From Bacteroidetes bacterium 37-13 (lineage in GTDB: Bacteria; Bacteroidota; Bacteroidia; Chitinophagales; LD1): a DNA stretch of 64,000 nucleotides. Below, piece by piece: positions 8,329 to 17,302 of this stretch; position 1 is the stretch's first letter; each line of letters opens with the position of its first letter. Below the pieces are notes generated by a model, which ran no database searches, was not told where the DNA came from, and saw only the letters and a list, made by a program, of their open reading frames with translations. Made by a program: the position numbers and the translations under genes. The stretch spans positions 1 to 64,000 of the forward strand of contig MKTC01000010.1 in the NCBI GenBank assembly GCA_001897535.1. Reading direction: 5' to 3'.

Positions 8329-8347
8329 CAAATTAAATGTTGAAAAC

Positions 8348-9124
8348 ATGAAGCAATTTAACGAAAAGTGGGTGCTTATTACCGGAGCCACCTCAGGATT
8401 TGGCAAAGCAATAGCAGAAATATTTGCAGAAAACGGAGCAAACTTGATTTTAACCGGAAGGCGTGCCGGCAGATTGGAAGTAAGCAAAGAAGTGCTGAAA
8501 GAAAAATTTGGAATTGAAATATTAACCTACTGTTTCGACATTACTGAACGCAGCCAAGTTATAGTGATGGCAAACGATTTGCAAGAAAGAGATATTGTGC
8601 CCGATATACTTGTAAACAATGCCGGATTAGCTGCCGGAAAAGATAAAATTTACGAAGGTATTTTTAGTGATTGGGAACAAATGATTGATACCAACGTGAA
8701 AGGTTTGCTTTACGTAACGCGAACAATTTTACCGATGATGATTGAGCGAAACAGCGGTCACATCATCAATATTGGCAGCACAGCCGGACATTCGGTTTAT
8801 CCCGAAGGCAATGTTTACAATGCCACAAAATTTGCCGTAAAAGCGCTTACAGAAGCTATGAATATTGATTTAGTAGGAACCAACCTTCGCTGCTGTTCTA
8901 TTGACCCTGGCGCTGCCGAAACAGAATTTTCTTTAGTGCGTTTTCACGGTGATGCGCTCAAAGCAAAACGTGTTTACGAAGGCTACAAACCACTATCTGC
9001 AAAAGATGTGGCAGACGCTGTTTTGTATGTTTGCTCCACGCCTCCACACGTAAATATTACCAACATGATAATTTGCCCAACTGCACAGCGCAATGCCTAT
9101 GTTTGGGGGAAAGAAAAGCGATAA
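8348..9124 (+). CDS. Short-chain dehydrogenase/reductase, YdfG-like
   Basis: NAD(P)-dependent oxidoreductase of the classical SDR type. From ATG 8348 (258 residues) the first strand leads directly into the cofactor loop TGATSGFG, then NNAG. The catalytic set is the Ser in [12 protein letters not shown] with Tyr and Lys in [12 protein letters not shown]-like [11 protein letters not shown] follows. The arginine/lysine-rich first turn (LTGRRAGR) suggests NADP. The C-terminal [17 protein letters not shown] resembles YdfG, which reduces 3-hydroxy-acid and serine-type substrates. ATG 8318 would fall within the probable promoter. It leads a + operon with a lipoprotein, holA and a metal-receptor-like gene. 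The substrate is unproven. Confidence 0.88.
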   Translation: MKQFNEKWVLITGATSGFGKAIAEIFAENGANLILTGRRAGRLEVSKEVLKEKFGIEILTYCFDITERSQVIVMANDLQERDIVPDILVNNAGLAAGKDKIYEGIFSDWEQMIDTNVKGLLYVTRTILPMMIERNSGHIINIGSTAGHSVYPEGNVYNATKFAVKALTEAMNIDLVGTNLRCCSIDPGAAETEFSLVRFHGDALKAKRVYEGYKPLSAKDVADAVLYVCSTPPHVNITNMIICPTAQRNAYVWGKEKR

Positions 9125-9168
9125 ACCTAACCGTAATTTTTCACTATCATTGCTACAAATTCTCAACT

Positions 9169-9639
9169 ATGGCAAAAAGATTTTTCATTTTGTGTTTGCT
9201 TGCAATTGCAACCTTTCAATCTTGTAAAAAAGAAGAAGATACCGATGATTTTGTAACCATGAATATTAGTGGTACAGCTTGGCAAAGCAGCGAAAGCCAA
9301 TCATTGATAAATAGAACTTCGCAACTGCTAAGCGTTACAGCCAATAACGGAAAAGGAGTTTTAACCATTACTATTCCGGGAGCAGATAGCGTTGGCACTT
9401 TCAATTTAGTACTTTCTGACGGCACTCCAGGGCTCACATTTTTAGATAAAATACGAAGCACAACTAAACTCTATTCTATTTCAAATTCATTCACTAAATC
9501 GCATGGCACACTTAGCATTTCAAAAATAAATTCAGGTAATAACTCATCGTTTTTTGCCGAAGGAACTTTTTCAGGAGTGGCTTACTACAGCAGCACCGAT
9601 TCTATTGTGATAACAAACGGAACTTTTCAAGAAATTTAA
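9169..9639 (+). CDS. Small lipoprotein of unknown function
   Basis: 156 residues from ATG 9169. The N-terminus is MAKRFFILCLLAIATFQSC-KKEED: a short basic end, a hydrophobic core and a cysteine suited to lipid attachment, followed by a charged KKEEDTDD stretch that in Bacteroidota resembles the lipoprotein surface-export pattern. The mature part, starting near MNISGTAWQS, is predicted beta-rich with alternating Thr/Ser and hydrophobic residues. It resembles the many small Bacteroidota lipoproteins that lack a named activity, and I cannot assign a family. It lies between the SDR (44-nt gap) and holA (11-nt gap), so co-transcription is likely. Confidence 0.7.
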   Translation: MAKRFFILCLLAIATFQSCKKEEDTDDFVTMNISGTAWQSSESQSLINRTSQLLSVTANNGKGVLTITIPGADSVGTFNLVLSDGTPGLTFLDKIRSTTKLYSISNSFTKSHGTLSISKINSGNNSSFFAEGTFSGVAYYSSTDSIVITNGTFQEI

Positions 9640-9650
9640 ACAAAATAGTT

Positions 9651-10721
9651 TTGGCAAAAACACAATCAGACACATCATTTGAGGGAATTGCAGCCAACAT
9701 AAAAGCAAAAAGTTTTTTACCGCTTTACTGCTTTTGTGGAGAAGAACCATACTTTGTTGATAGCCTTACCGATTTAGTTGAGCAATATGCGCTCAACGAT
9801 ATGGAAAAGGCATTTAATCAAACTATTGTTTATGGCAAAGATGTGAATGTGAGAACCATTATTGAAGCAGCGAGCCGTCCACCAATGATGGCAGAGCGAC
9901 AACTGGTAATTGTAAAAGAAGCACAAGGCTTGGAGCTAAAAAAGGAAGATGACCAAACCGCTTTGCTCAACTACTTTAAACGCCCGATTACCTCAACCGT
10001 TTTGGTATTTGCCTTTAAAAATACTTCGCCCGATAAACGCAAATCAGTTTGGAAAGAACTTGCAAAAGGTAATGGCTTTTTTGAAAGCAAAGCACTTTAC
10101 GAAAATCAAGTTGCACCTTTTATTAGAAAATTCACAACCGATAGAAAGTTAAATATAGAAGAACCGGCAGTAGAACTTTTGGTAGAAAGCACCGGAACCA
10201 GCCTAAGCAAAGTAATAAATGAACTAAGCAAAGTGGTGCTAAATAAAACAGCAGGAGGCACAATTACTGTAAAAGATATTGAAACAGAGGTTGGCATTTC
10301 TAAAGAATTTAGTGTGTTTGAACTCAGCAATGCCTTAGCTAAAAAAGATGCTGAACGAGCATTTAAAATCGCCTACTTCTTAGCTAAATCTAAGAACAAT
10401 CCATTTGTGGTTACAGTCGCAAGTTTATATTCTTTCTTTGCTAAAATTTATTTGGCACACGCTCAACCCAATGCCGATGACAGAACTTTGGCATCATTGC
10501 TAAAGGTAAATCCATACTTTGTGAAAGACTACAAAGAAGCGGTGCGCAATTATCCATTTGAGCAAGTAGTAACAATTCTAAAATTACTGAACGAATACGA
10601 CTTGCGAAGCAAAGGCGTTGGCGGCACAGCAAACACCACCGAAGGCGAACTGCTTCGCGAATTGGTGTACCGGATTATTACAGAGAAAAAAACTGCGCTG
10701 GCAGTAGAGTTTTCTGAATAA
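9651..10721 (+). CDS. holA: DNA polymerase III subunit delta
   Basis: Delta opens the beta sliding clamp as part of the clamp loader. At 356 residues it has the family's three-domain plan: an N-terminal Rossmann-like part with FLPLYCFCGEEPYFVDSL, a middle helical lid beginning near LVESTGTSLSKVINELSK, and a C-terminal collar domain with LLRELVYRI near the end. There is no functional Walker A motif, as expected for delta. The start is TTG at 9651, giving MAKTQSDTSF; no ATG is nearby, and the 11-nt gap from the lipoprotein stop leaves little alternative. It is co-transcribed with the SDR group and a metal-receptor-like gene 12 nt downstream. The annotation is confident despite usually low identity between delta homologues. 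Confidence 0.9.
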   Translation: MAKTQSDTSFEGIAANIKAKSFLPLYCFCGEEPYFVDSLTDLVEQYALNDMEKAFNQTIVYGKDVNVRTIIEAASRPPMMAERQLVIVKEAQGLELKKEDDQTALLNYFKRPITSTVLVFAFKNTSPDKRKSVWKELAKGNGFFESKALYENQVAPFIRKFTTDRKLNIEEPAVELLVESTGTSLSKVINELSKVVLNKTAGGTITVKDIETEVGISKEFSVFELSNALAKKDAERAFKIAYFLAKSKNNPFVVTVASLYSFFAKIYLAHAQPNADDRTLASLLKVNPYFVKDYKEAVRNYPFEQVVTILKLLNEYDLRSKGVGGTANTTEGELLRELVYRIITEKKTALAVEFSE

Positions 10722-10733
10722 ATCAACTGCTCA

Positions 10734-11531
10734 ATGTTACATTTCACAGACCATTTGCAGAGCAAAATTAAACTCCAAAATTTTCCAAAAAGGATAGTTT
10801 CTTTAGTGCCATCGCAAACCGAATTACTTTGCGATTTAGGTTTAGAAAATGAAGTGGTTGGCATCACTCGATTTTGTGTTCATCCTAAAAAATGGCGCAG
10901 CACAAAAGCAATAATTGGAGGTACGAAAAATTTTGATTTTGAGGCAATTGAAAAACTCCAACCCGATTTAATTATTGGCAACAAAGAAGAAAACTATCAA
11001 GAAGGAATAACTCGATTACAGCAGAAATTCCCTGTTTGGATGAGCGATATTTACAACATAGATGATACACTCAAAACCATAACCGATATTGGAAATATCT
11101 GTAACCGAAAACAAGAAGCAAAAATCTTATCAAATGAAATTTTAAGCGAAAAACAGAAATTTAAAACCCAAAATTATAATCTGTTTAAAGATAAAACAGC
11201 AGCCTATTTTATTTGGAAAAAGCCATACATGGTAGCTGCATCAAACACATTTATCAATGCAATGCTAAGAGAATTCGGCATCAAAAATTTATTTGAAAAT
11301 TTTGAGCGCTATCCTGAATTTACCCAAAATGAACTACAAAAATACCTACCTGATTTTGTATTTCTTTCTTCCGAACCTTACCAATTTACAGAAAAGCATT
11401 TTCAGGAATTTCAAACTATTTTTCCTAATGCTAAAATCGTGTTAGTTGATGGTGAAATGTTTAGCTGGTACGGCTCTCGAATAAAACAATCGTACAAATA
11501 CTTTAAGGAACTTAGCCAAAAACTATTGTAG
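10734..11531 (+). CDS. Cytosolic helical-backbone metal receptor (BtuF-like, no signal peptide)
   Basis: 265 residues with the fold signature of periplasmic B12/iron-siderophore binders: PKRIVSLVPSQTELLCDLGL at the N-terminal lobe, VVGITRFCVHP, GGTKNFDFEAIEKLQPDLII, and a C-terminal lobe with PDFVFLSSEPYQF. Unlike BtuF there is no signal peptide or lipobox: from ATG 10734 the domain starts after about 15 polar residues. It therefore looks cytoplasmic. No permease or ATPase lies beside it; the complete B12 importer at 38.6-45.4 kb has its own BtuF. Leaderless proteins of this type are known in Bacteroidota, but their role is not established to my knowledge. Corrinoid or metal-chelate binding is an inference from fold. 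Last gene of the holA operon. Confidence 0.8.
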   Translation: MLHFTDHLQSKIKLQNFPKRIVSLVPSQTELLCDLGLENEVVGITRFCVHPKKWRSTKAIIGGTKNFDFEAIEKLQPDLIIGNKEENYQEGITRLQQKFPVWMSDIYNIDDTLKTITDIGNICNRKQEAKILSNEILSEKQKFKTQNYNLFKDKTAAYFIWKKPYMVAASNTFINAMLREFGIKNLFENFERYPEFTQNELQKYLPDFVFLSSEPYQFTEKHFQEFQTIFPNAKIVLVDGEMFSWYGSRIKQSYKYFKELSQKLL

Positions 11532-11534
11532 GTT

Positions 11535-11643
11535 TAATACCGATTGGATATTCGTAATAGTCCAATTACATTGTCCTAAACGACTATCACATCGGCATTA
11601 TACAATATATTATTGGACTAATTTATAAATCAATTTGGTATAA
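11535..11643. repeat. MITE-like element with imperfect terminal inverted repeats
   Basis: A roughly 109-bp stretch whose ends are imperfect inverted repeats of about 34 nt. The left arm is 11535-11569 (contains ATACCGATTGGAT and TAGTCCAATTA). The right arm is 11610-11643 (contains TTATTGGACTAAT and CAATTTGGTATAA). The shared cores are ATACC(G/A) and TAGTCCAAT. It has no coding capacity. The form suggests a non-autonomous mobile repeat or a large RNA hairpin. It sits just after a stop codon and before a bidirectional terminator. No second copy was seen in this window. Confidence 0.45.
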
Positions 11644-11653
11644 GACAAATAAA

Positions 11654-11679
11654 AAAGGCTACCATTGCTGATAGCCTTT
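11654..11679. terminator. Bidirectional terminator between the holA operon and rpoC
   Basis: AAAGGCTA (11654-11661) and TAGCCTTT (11672-11679) pair over 8 bp. On the plus strand it is followed by ATA and eight T. On the minus strand it runs into TTTTTTATTTG. It can end the metal-receptor gene (+) and rpoC (-). Confidence 0.8.
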
Positions 11680-11704
11680 ATATTTTTTTTAAGTAAGTTA
11701 AGTG

Positions 11705-14700
11705 TTATCCAATCAACTCAACACCGCTTTCTTGCACATCTTGCGTTTGTTTTTCTACGCGTTCCATATCTTCTTTAGAAGCAACAAATATTTTAGAGAA
11801 TTTTCTTAAACCCGTTCCTGCAGGAATTCTGTGTCCCACAATAACGTTTTCTTTTAATCCTTCTAAATAATCTTGGCGAGCTGCAATAGAAGAAGTACTT
11901 AATACTTTGGTTGTTTCTTGGAACGAAGCCGCAGAAATCCATGAAGCAGTACTTAATGAAGCACGAGTGATACCTTGCAATTTAGGAGTAGCTGTTGCGG
12001 GAATGGCATCTCTAAATTCAACTAACTTTTTATCGTTACGTTTCAATAAAGAGTTTTCTTCGCGCACTTTACGTAAGGTTACAATTTGTCCTTGGTTTAG
12101 TGTTTCAGAATCACCCGCTTCTGTTACAACTTTCTTATCAAATAATTGGTCGTTAGCATCTAACAAATTGAATTTCTCAACTTGTTCGCCTTCCAAGAAT
12201 TTGGTATCTCCGGCATCTTCAATAATCATTTTGTTCATCATTTGGCGAACGATTACTTCTATATGCTTATCGTTGATTTTTATACCTTGAAGGCGATAAA
12301 CATCTTGAATTTCATTTACCAAATATTCTTGAACTGCAAATGGTCCTTTAATATTCAAAATATCAGTAGGCGTAATTGCACCGTCAGAAACCGGAGTTCC
12401 TGCGCGTACAAAATCTTGCTCTTGAACTAATATTTGTTTAGAAAGTGGCACTAAATATTTTACTATTTCACCGTCTTTGCTTTCGATAATTACTTCTCTG
12501 TTACCGCGTTTGATACCACCAAATCTAACCACGCCATCAATTTCAGCTACTGAAGCCGGGTTACTTGGATTTCTTGCTTCAAACAACTCGGTAACACGTG
12601 GAAGACCTCCGGTAATATCTTTTACTTTACCTGTTACACGTGGAATTTTAGCAAGTATTTGACCTGGTTTCACTGTTTCACCATTTTCAATTGAAAGGTG
12701 CGCTCCCACAGGTAAGCTATAATTTTTCCAATCTTTTCCGCTTTCAACTACAATAGTTGGTGCTTTGGTTTTGTCTTTTGTTTCTGTAATTACTTTCTCG
12801 TGGTGGCCTGTTTGTTCGTCCATTTCATCACGGTAAGTTACGTTGGCAATAATGTTTTCAAAACGAATTTTACCATTTACTTCAGAAACAATAACGTTGT
12901 TATACGGATCCCATCTGCAAATTTCATCGCCTTTGCCTACTTTTTGTCCATCTTTAAAGCTAATTATAGAGCCATAAGGAACGTGTGCTACTTGCAATAT
13001 TTTGTCGCTTTCCGGCTTCACAATTCTTAATTCGCCCGTTCTACCAATTACAATAGTTTGTTTTTCACCATTTTCATCGGTAGCAGCTATTACACGAACT
13101 CCGTCCAATTGAAGCACACCATCAAAGTTTGCTCTCAATTTAGATTCTGAAGTACCTAAGCTGGCGATACCACCCACGTGGAAGGTACGTAGTGTAAGCT
13201 GTGTTCCAGGTTCCCCGATTGATTGTGCAGCAATAATTCCAACTGAATCGCCTTCTTCTGCCACACGGTTGGTAGCTAAGTTTCTTCCGTAGCATTTTAC
13301 ACAAGCGCCTTTGCGAGCTTCGCAAGTAAGCACCGAGCGAACTTCTACAGTTTCAAGTCCTGAACTTTCAACCAATTTAGCTTCAACTTCGTTAATATGT
13401 GTACCTGCTGCTACTAACAATTCGTCAGTTTCAGGGTGGAAAATATCAACCAAAGATGAACGTCCTAATATTCTATCAGAAAGAGATTCAACAATTTCGT
13501 CTCCATTTTTAATTGCACTTACAGCAATACCTCTTAATGTACCGCAATCTTCTTCTGTGATTACCACATCTTGCGCCACATCTACCAATCTTCTGGTTAA
13601 GTAACCTGCATCGGCAGTTTTTAAAGCTGTATCCGAAAGACCTTTACGCGCACCGTGTGTAGAGATAAAGTACTCCAATACGCTCAAGCCTTCTTTAAAG
13701 TTTGCAAGAATCGGGTTCTCGATAACCTCCGCTCCTGTTGTGCCGGCTTTACGCGGTTTAGCCATCAAACCTCTCATTCCCGAAAGCTGCTTAATCTGCT
13801 GCTTAGAACCTCTCGCACCTGAATCCAGCATCATGAAAATACTATTGAAACCTTGACGGTCTTTAGTAATTTGATTCATGAGTTTGATAGTAAGTTGGTT
13901 ATCGGCATGTGTCCAAATATCAACTACTTGGTTAAAACGTTCTTTGTCGGTAATTAAACCCATTTGGTAGCTATCAGTAATTTCATCTACCTTTTCTTGA
14001 GCTTGTGCTACTAATTTTTCTTTTTCGTTTGGCACTAACACGTCACTAATATTAAAGCTCAATCCTCCTTTAAATGAGAAGAAGAAACCTAAGCGTTTAA
14101 TATCATCTAAGAATTTCGCAGTAGTAGGAATATCCGTTTTCGCTAAGATATTTCCGATTACATTCTTCAACTCTTTTTTACCAAGTAATTTGTTTACGTA
14201 GCCAATTTTTTCAGGTACTACTTGGTTCAAAATAATTCTACCTAAAGTAGTTTCTAAAACTTTATATTTAGCTTCGTTATTTTCAACTACTCTCACACGG
14301 CATTTCACAACTGCATTTAGTTCTACTTTCTTTTCGTTGAAAGCAATAACAGCTTCTTCTGCTCCGTAGAAAGTTAAACCTTCACCTTTCACTTTTTCAG
14401 TTTCGGTGCTTAGTTTAGACTTGGTCATGTAGTACAAACCCAACACCATGTCTTGTGAAGGAAGTGTGATTGGTGTACCGTTTTGTGGGTTCAAAATATT
14501 GTGAGAAGCCAACATTAGCATTTGAGCTTCTAAAACCGCAGCGTTTCCAAGTGGAACGTGAACCGCCATTTGGTCACCGTCAAAGTCTGCGTTGAATGCA
14601 CTACATACCAATGGGTGCAGTTGAATCGCTTTTCCTTCAATCAATTTAGGCAAGAAAGCTTGAATTGAAAGTCTGTGAAGCGTTGGGGCACGGTTTAATA

Positions 14701-16042
14701 AAATTGGGTGCCCTTTCAATACGTTTTCAAGAATATCCCAAATAATTGGCTCTTTTTTATCTACTAATTTCTTAGCGCTTTTTACTGTTTTCACAATACC
14801 GCGCTCAGTAAGTTTTCTAATAATAAATGGTTTGAATAATTCGGCAGCCATATCTTTTGGCAAACCGCACTCGTGCAATTTTAATTCAGGACCAACTACA
14901 ATTACCGAACGACCAGAGTAATCAACACGTTTACCTAAAAGGTTTTGACGGAAACGTCCTTGTTTTCCTTTAAGCACATCGCTTAACGATTTCAATTGGC
15001 GACCACCTTCTGCTTTTACGGCATTTGATTTACGAGAGTTATCGAAAAGTGAATCTACCGCTTCTTGCAACATGCGTTTTTCGTTACGCAAAATCACTTC
15101 AGGAGCTTTAATTTCGTGCAATCGCTTTAAACGGTTGTTACGAATAATTACTCTTCTATATAAATCGTTTAAGTCTGAAGATGCGAAACGTCCGCCATCT
15201 AATGGCACTAACGGGCGCAATTCCGGTGGAATAACCGGCAAATGCTGAACTACCATCCATTCAGGGCGGTTTTCAATATGTTCATTTGCTTCTCTAAAAG
15301 CTTCTACCACGCTCAAGCGCTTTAAAGCTTCGCTCTTACGCTGGCGCGAAGTTTCATTCGCAGCAGCATGGCGCAATTGGTAACTTAACTCATCTAAATT
15401 GATGCGACTTAATAATTCTTTTACTGCTTCAGCACCCATTTTTGCTACAAACTTGTTTGGATCTGTATCTTCAAGTTGGTAGTTGTTTTTCATGCTTTCA
15501 TTGTCGAAAACAGAAAGATATTCTTCTTCAGTAAGTAAATCTAAGTAAGCTAATTGGCGCTCCTCCTCTCCTTTTTCAGTTTGAAGCATCACACCGTTTG
15601 ATGTATTTCCCGGTTGAATTACAACATAACGCTCGTAATAAATAACGCTTTCTAATTTCTTAGAACCCATTCCTAACAAATAACCAATTTTATTAGGCAA
15701 GCTCTTAAAATACCAAATATGCACAATAGGCACAGTAAGGTTAATATGCCCCATGCGCTCTCTGCGCACTTTCTTTTCGGTAACTTCTACTCCACAACGG
15801 TCGCAAACTATACCTTTGTATCTAATGCGCTTGTATTTACCGCAGTAGCATTCGTAATCTTTGGTAGGTCCGAATACTCTTTCGCAAAACAAACCTTCCA
15901 TTTCGGGTTTGTAAGTTCTGTAGTTTATCGTTTCGGGTTTTTTAATTTCACCGTGGCTTCTGTCCAATACCGAATCTGGACTTGCCAACATAATAGTGAT
16001 TTTTGAAAAGTTAGAATTTAGCCGATTTTCTTTTTTAGCCAT
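11705..16042 (-). CDS. rpoC: RNA polymerase subunit beta'
   Basis: The 1445-residue catalytic large subunit. The N-terminal zinc ribbon has Cys65, Cys67, Cys80 and Cys83. The active-site loop NADFDGD at residues 484-490 chelates the catalytic magnesium. The second zinc site follows [14 protein letters not shown], and the bridge/trigger region includes [16 protein letters not shown]. The gene is intact, starts at ATG 16042 and ends 26 bp from a bidirectional terminator. The striking point is position: rpoB, its near-universal upstream partner, ends 12.2 kb away with genes on both strands between. rpoC therefore needs its own promoter, and a candidate lies at 16176-16207. Stoichiometry with RpoB must be set without co-transcription. 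Confidence 0.98.
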   Translation of the reverse strand: MAKKENRLNSNFSKITIMLASPDSVLDRSHGEIKKPETINYRTYKPEMEGLFCERVFGPTKDYECYCGKYKRIRYKGIVCDRCGVEVTEKKVRRERMGHINLTVPIVHIWYFKSLPNKIGYLLGMGSKKLESVIYYERYVVIQPGNTSNGVMLQTEKGEEERQLAYLDLLTEEEYLSVFDNESMKNNYQLEDTDPNKFVAKMGAEAVKELLSRINLDELSYQLRHAAANETSRQRKSEALKRLSVVEAFREANEHIENRPEWMVVQHLPVIPPELRPLVPLDGGRFASSDLNDLYRRVIIRNNRLKRLHEIKAPEVILRNEKRMLQEAVDSLFDNSRKSNAVKAEGGRQLKSLSDVLKGKQGRFRQNLLGKRVDYSGRSVIVVGPELKLHECGLPKDMAAELFKPFIIRKLTERGIVKTVKSAKKLVDKKEPIIWDILENVLKGHPILLNRAPTLHRLSIQAFLPKLIEGKAIQLHPLVCSAFNADFDGDQMAVHVPLGNAAVLEAQMLMLASHNILNPQNGTPITLPSQDMVLGLYYMTKSKLSTETEKVKGEGLTFYGAEEAVIAFNEKKVELNAVVKCRVRVVENNEAKYKVLETTLGRIILNQVVPEKIGYVNKLLGKKELKNVIGNILAKTDIPTTAKFLDDIKRLGFFFSFKGGLSFNISDVLVPNEKEKLVAQAQEKVDEITDSYQMGLITDKERFNQVVDIWTHADNQLTIKLMNQITKDRQGFNSIFMMLDSGARGSKQQIKQLSGMRGLMAKPRKAGTTGAEVIENPILANFKEGLSVLEYFISTHGARKGLSDTALKTADAGYLTRRLVDVAQDVVITEEDCGTLRGIAVSAIKNGDEIVESLSDRILGRSSLVDIFHPETDELLVAAGTHINEVEAKLVESSGLETVEVRSVLTCEARKGACVKCYGRNLATNRVAEEGDSVGIIAAQSIGEPGTQLTLRTFHVGGIASLGTSESKLRANFDGVLQLDGVRVIAATDENGEKQTIVIGRTGELRIVKPESDKILQVAHVPYGSIISFKDGQKVGKGDEICRWDPYNNVIVSEVNGKIRFENIIANVTYRDEMDEQTGHHEKVITETKDKTKAPTIVVESGKDWKNYSLPVGAHLSIENGETVKPGQILAKIPRVTGKVKDITGGLPRVTELFEARNPSNPASVAEIDGVVRFGGIKRGNREVIIESKDGEIVKYLVPLSKQILVQEQDFVRAGTPVSDGAITPTDILNIKGPFAVQEYLVNEIQDVYRLQGIKINDKHIEVIVRQMMNKMIIEDAGDTKFLEGEQVEKFNLLDANDQLFDKKVVTEAGDSETLNQGQIVTLRKVREENSLLKRNDKKLVEFRDAIPATATPKLQGITRASLSTASWISAASFQETTKVLSTSSIAARQDYLEGLKENVIVGHRIPAGTGLRKFSKIFVASKEDMERVEKQTQDVQESGVELIG

Positions 16043-16175
16043 GTATTGGAGATTAAATTTAGTTCAATCGTCTCATTTAAAACAAAGTATATAATTACAG
16101 CAAAATCCTTGCTGCGCTTAGCTTTTAAACCGTAAAAATGATTAAAAAATTATACACTTCGCTCAAAGAGAGGCG

Positions 16176-16207
16176 CAAAGATATACTAACACAACATATT
16201 TTCCAAA
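16176..16207 (-). promoter_or_regulatory. Candidate private promoter of rpoC
   Basis: Minus strand: TTTG (16207-16204), 20 nt, TATCTTTG (16183-16176), a full match to the -7 consensus with a spacer one longer than usual. The expected leader is about 125 nt. No other good match was seen between rpoC and bshB1. It supports rpoC as a separate transcription unit. Confidence 0.5.
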
Positions 16208-16319
16208 AAATACGCTCTTTTCTACTCTAAATAAAAGCCAATACCAAACAAGGTGTTTTGTAGCGTTGTTGCACTTTAACACATTTTCGCACTTTCCGGA
16301 CTTAGTTGTTGCAAATGCT

Positions 16320-16473
16320 AATTATCCCAGATTTTGTCGTAGAAATTTAAGCGAGATGAAATACTGCAAAACTGCGATAAAGGCATAATGAATTATGTTT
16401 TTTGAACAGTTGAAGCAGATATAAAGTAGTATTTTATCGTAGCAAAGAATCTACTGCGCAATCTGGGATTATT
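16320..16473. repeat. 154-bp MITE-like element with 23-bp imperfect terminal inverted repeats
   Basis: The left end 16320-16342 (AATTATCCCAGATT, then GTCGTAG) and right end 16451-16473 (CTACTGCGCAATCTGGGATT, then ATT) are inverted copies matching at about 18 of 23 positions. The inside has no gene. The right end covers the stop codon of bshB1. With 16043-16319 it fills the 426-bp gap between rpoC and bshB1. A non-autonomous transposable element is the simplest reading. A long-hairpin RNA or terminator for bshB1 is the alternative. Confidence 0.45.
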
Positions 16474-17185
16474 CGATATTAAAAATATCTTTCACCAATG
16501 GCAAACGGTAAGCCTTAAAACCTTCGGCATAAGTTGTGCCGCTTGGAGTACCAAAATGAATTGCTCTTGCTTTCACAAATTCTAAAAACTCCGGAGAAGA
16601 AATAAAAGTTTGCGTTCCATCTTGCTCCGGATTGTAAAATTGAGTTTTGTATGCTGCCACAGCTTCCATTTTTTGCGCAAATGAATTTGAAATATCCACT
16701 ACAAAATCAGGTTCCACATTTAAAGCCTGAATGTAACTGTAAGCAACTTTGGGGCGAAAACTTTGCTGCGCTTTGCCGTCTAAACCGGTTTCAATTTTAG
16801 ACAAGCCTGAAAGAAAAACAGCATCACGAACCAAAGCACAAGCTCTGCCGTGATCCGGATGGCGGTCGAAAGGCGCATTCATAAAAACTATTTCAGGTTG
16901 ATACTTTCTTATCACCTTTATCACTTCCAAAACATGGGCATTATCGTGCTGAAAAAATCCATCTTTAAATCCTAAATTTTCTCGAACCGAAATACCCAGA
17001 ATTTTTGCTGCAGCTGCGGCTTCTGCTTCGCGTGTTTCGGCAGTGCCGCGCGTGCCCAATTCGCCTTGCGTTAAATCTAAAATGCCAACCTTATTTCCTT
17101 TTAAAATTTGATTGATTAAAGTACCGCCACAGCCCAATTCCACATCATCAGGATGAACACCAACTGCAAGAATATCTAACTTCAT
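16469..17185 (-). CDS. bshB1: Bacillithiol biosynthesis deacetylase BshB1
   Basis: Removes the acetyl group from N-acetylglucosaminyl-malate, the middle step of bacillithiol synthesis, the low-molecular-weight thiol used by Bacteroidota and Firmicutes in place of glutathione. The 238-residue protein is a LmbE/PIG-L zinc hydrolase: AVGVHPDDVELGCGGT carries the His-Pro-Asp-Asp metal motif, and FDRHPDHGRA holds the second His set. TQGELGTRGTAETREAEA is typical of BshB1. It starts at ATG 17185. The last codons and stop fall within the right end of a MITE-like repeat, so the final residues may have been replaced by the insertion, though the length is normal. bshA and bshC are not in this window. 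Confidence 0.94.
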   Translation of the reverse strand: MKLDILAVGVHPDDVELGCGGTLINQILKGNKVGILDLTQGELGTRGTAETREAEAAAAAKILGISVRENLGFKDGFFQHDNAHVLEVIKVIRKYQPEIVFMNAPFDRHPDHGRACALVRDAVFLSGLSKIETGLDGKAQQSFRPKVAYSYIQALNVEPDFVVDISNSFAQKMEAVAAYKTQFYNPEQDGTQTFISSPEFLEFVKARAIHFGTPSGTTYAEGFKAYRLPLVKDIFNIE

Positions 17186-17302
17186 TTCTTTTAGATTAAC
17201 TTTAAAATTTCTACCACAAAATCTGCTTATCCATTAAAATCTTCTAAAACAAAAATAATCTCGTTTTAATTTTAATTTATTTGTTGCAAATAAAGCGTAC
17301 TC

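Noticed and set aside
10550-10867. 105-codon reading frame on - spanning the holA/metal-receptor junction
   Set aside because: Overlaps two well-supported + genes; no recognisable domain.
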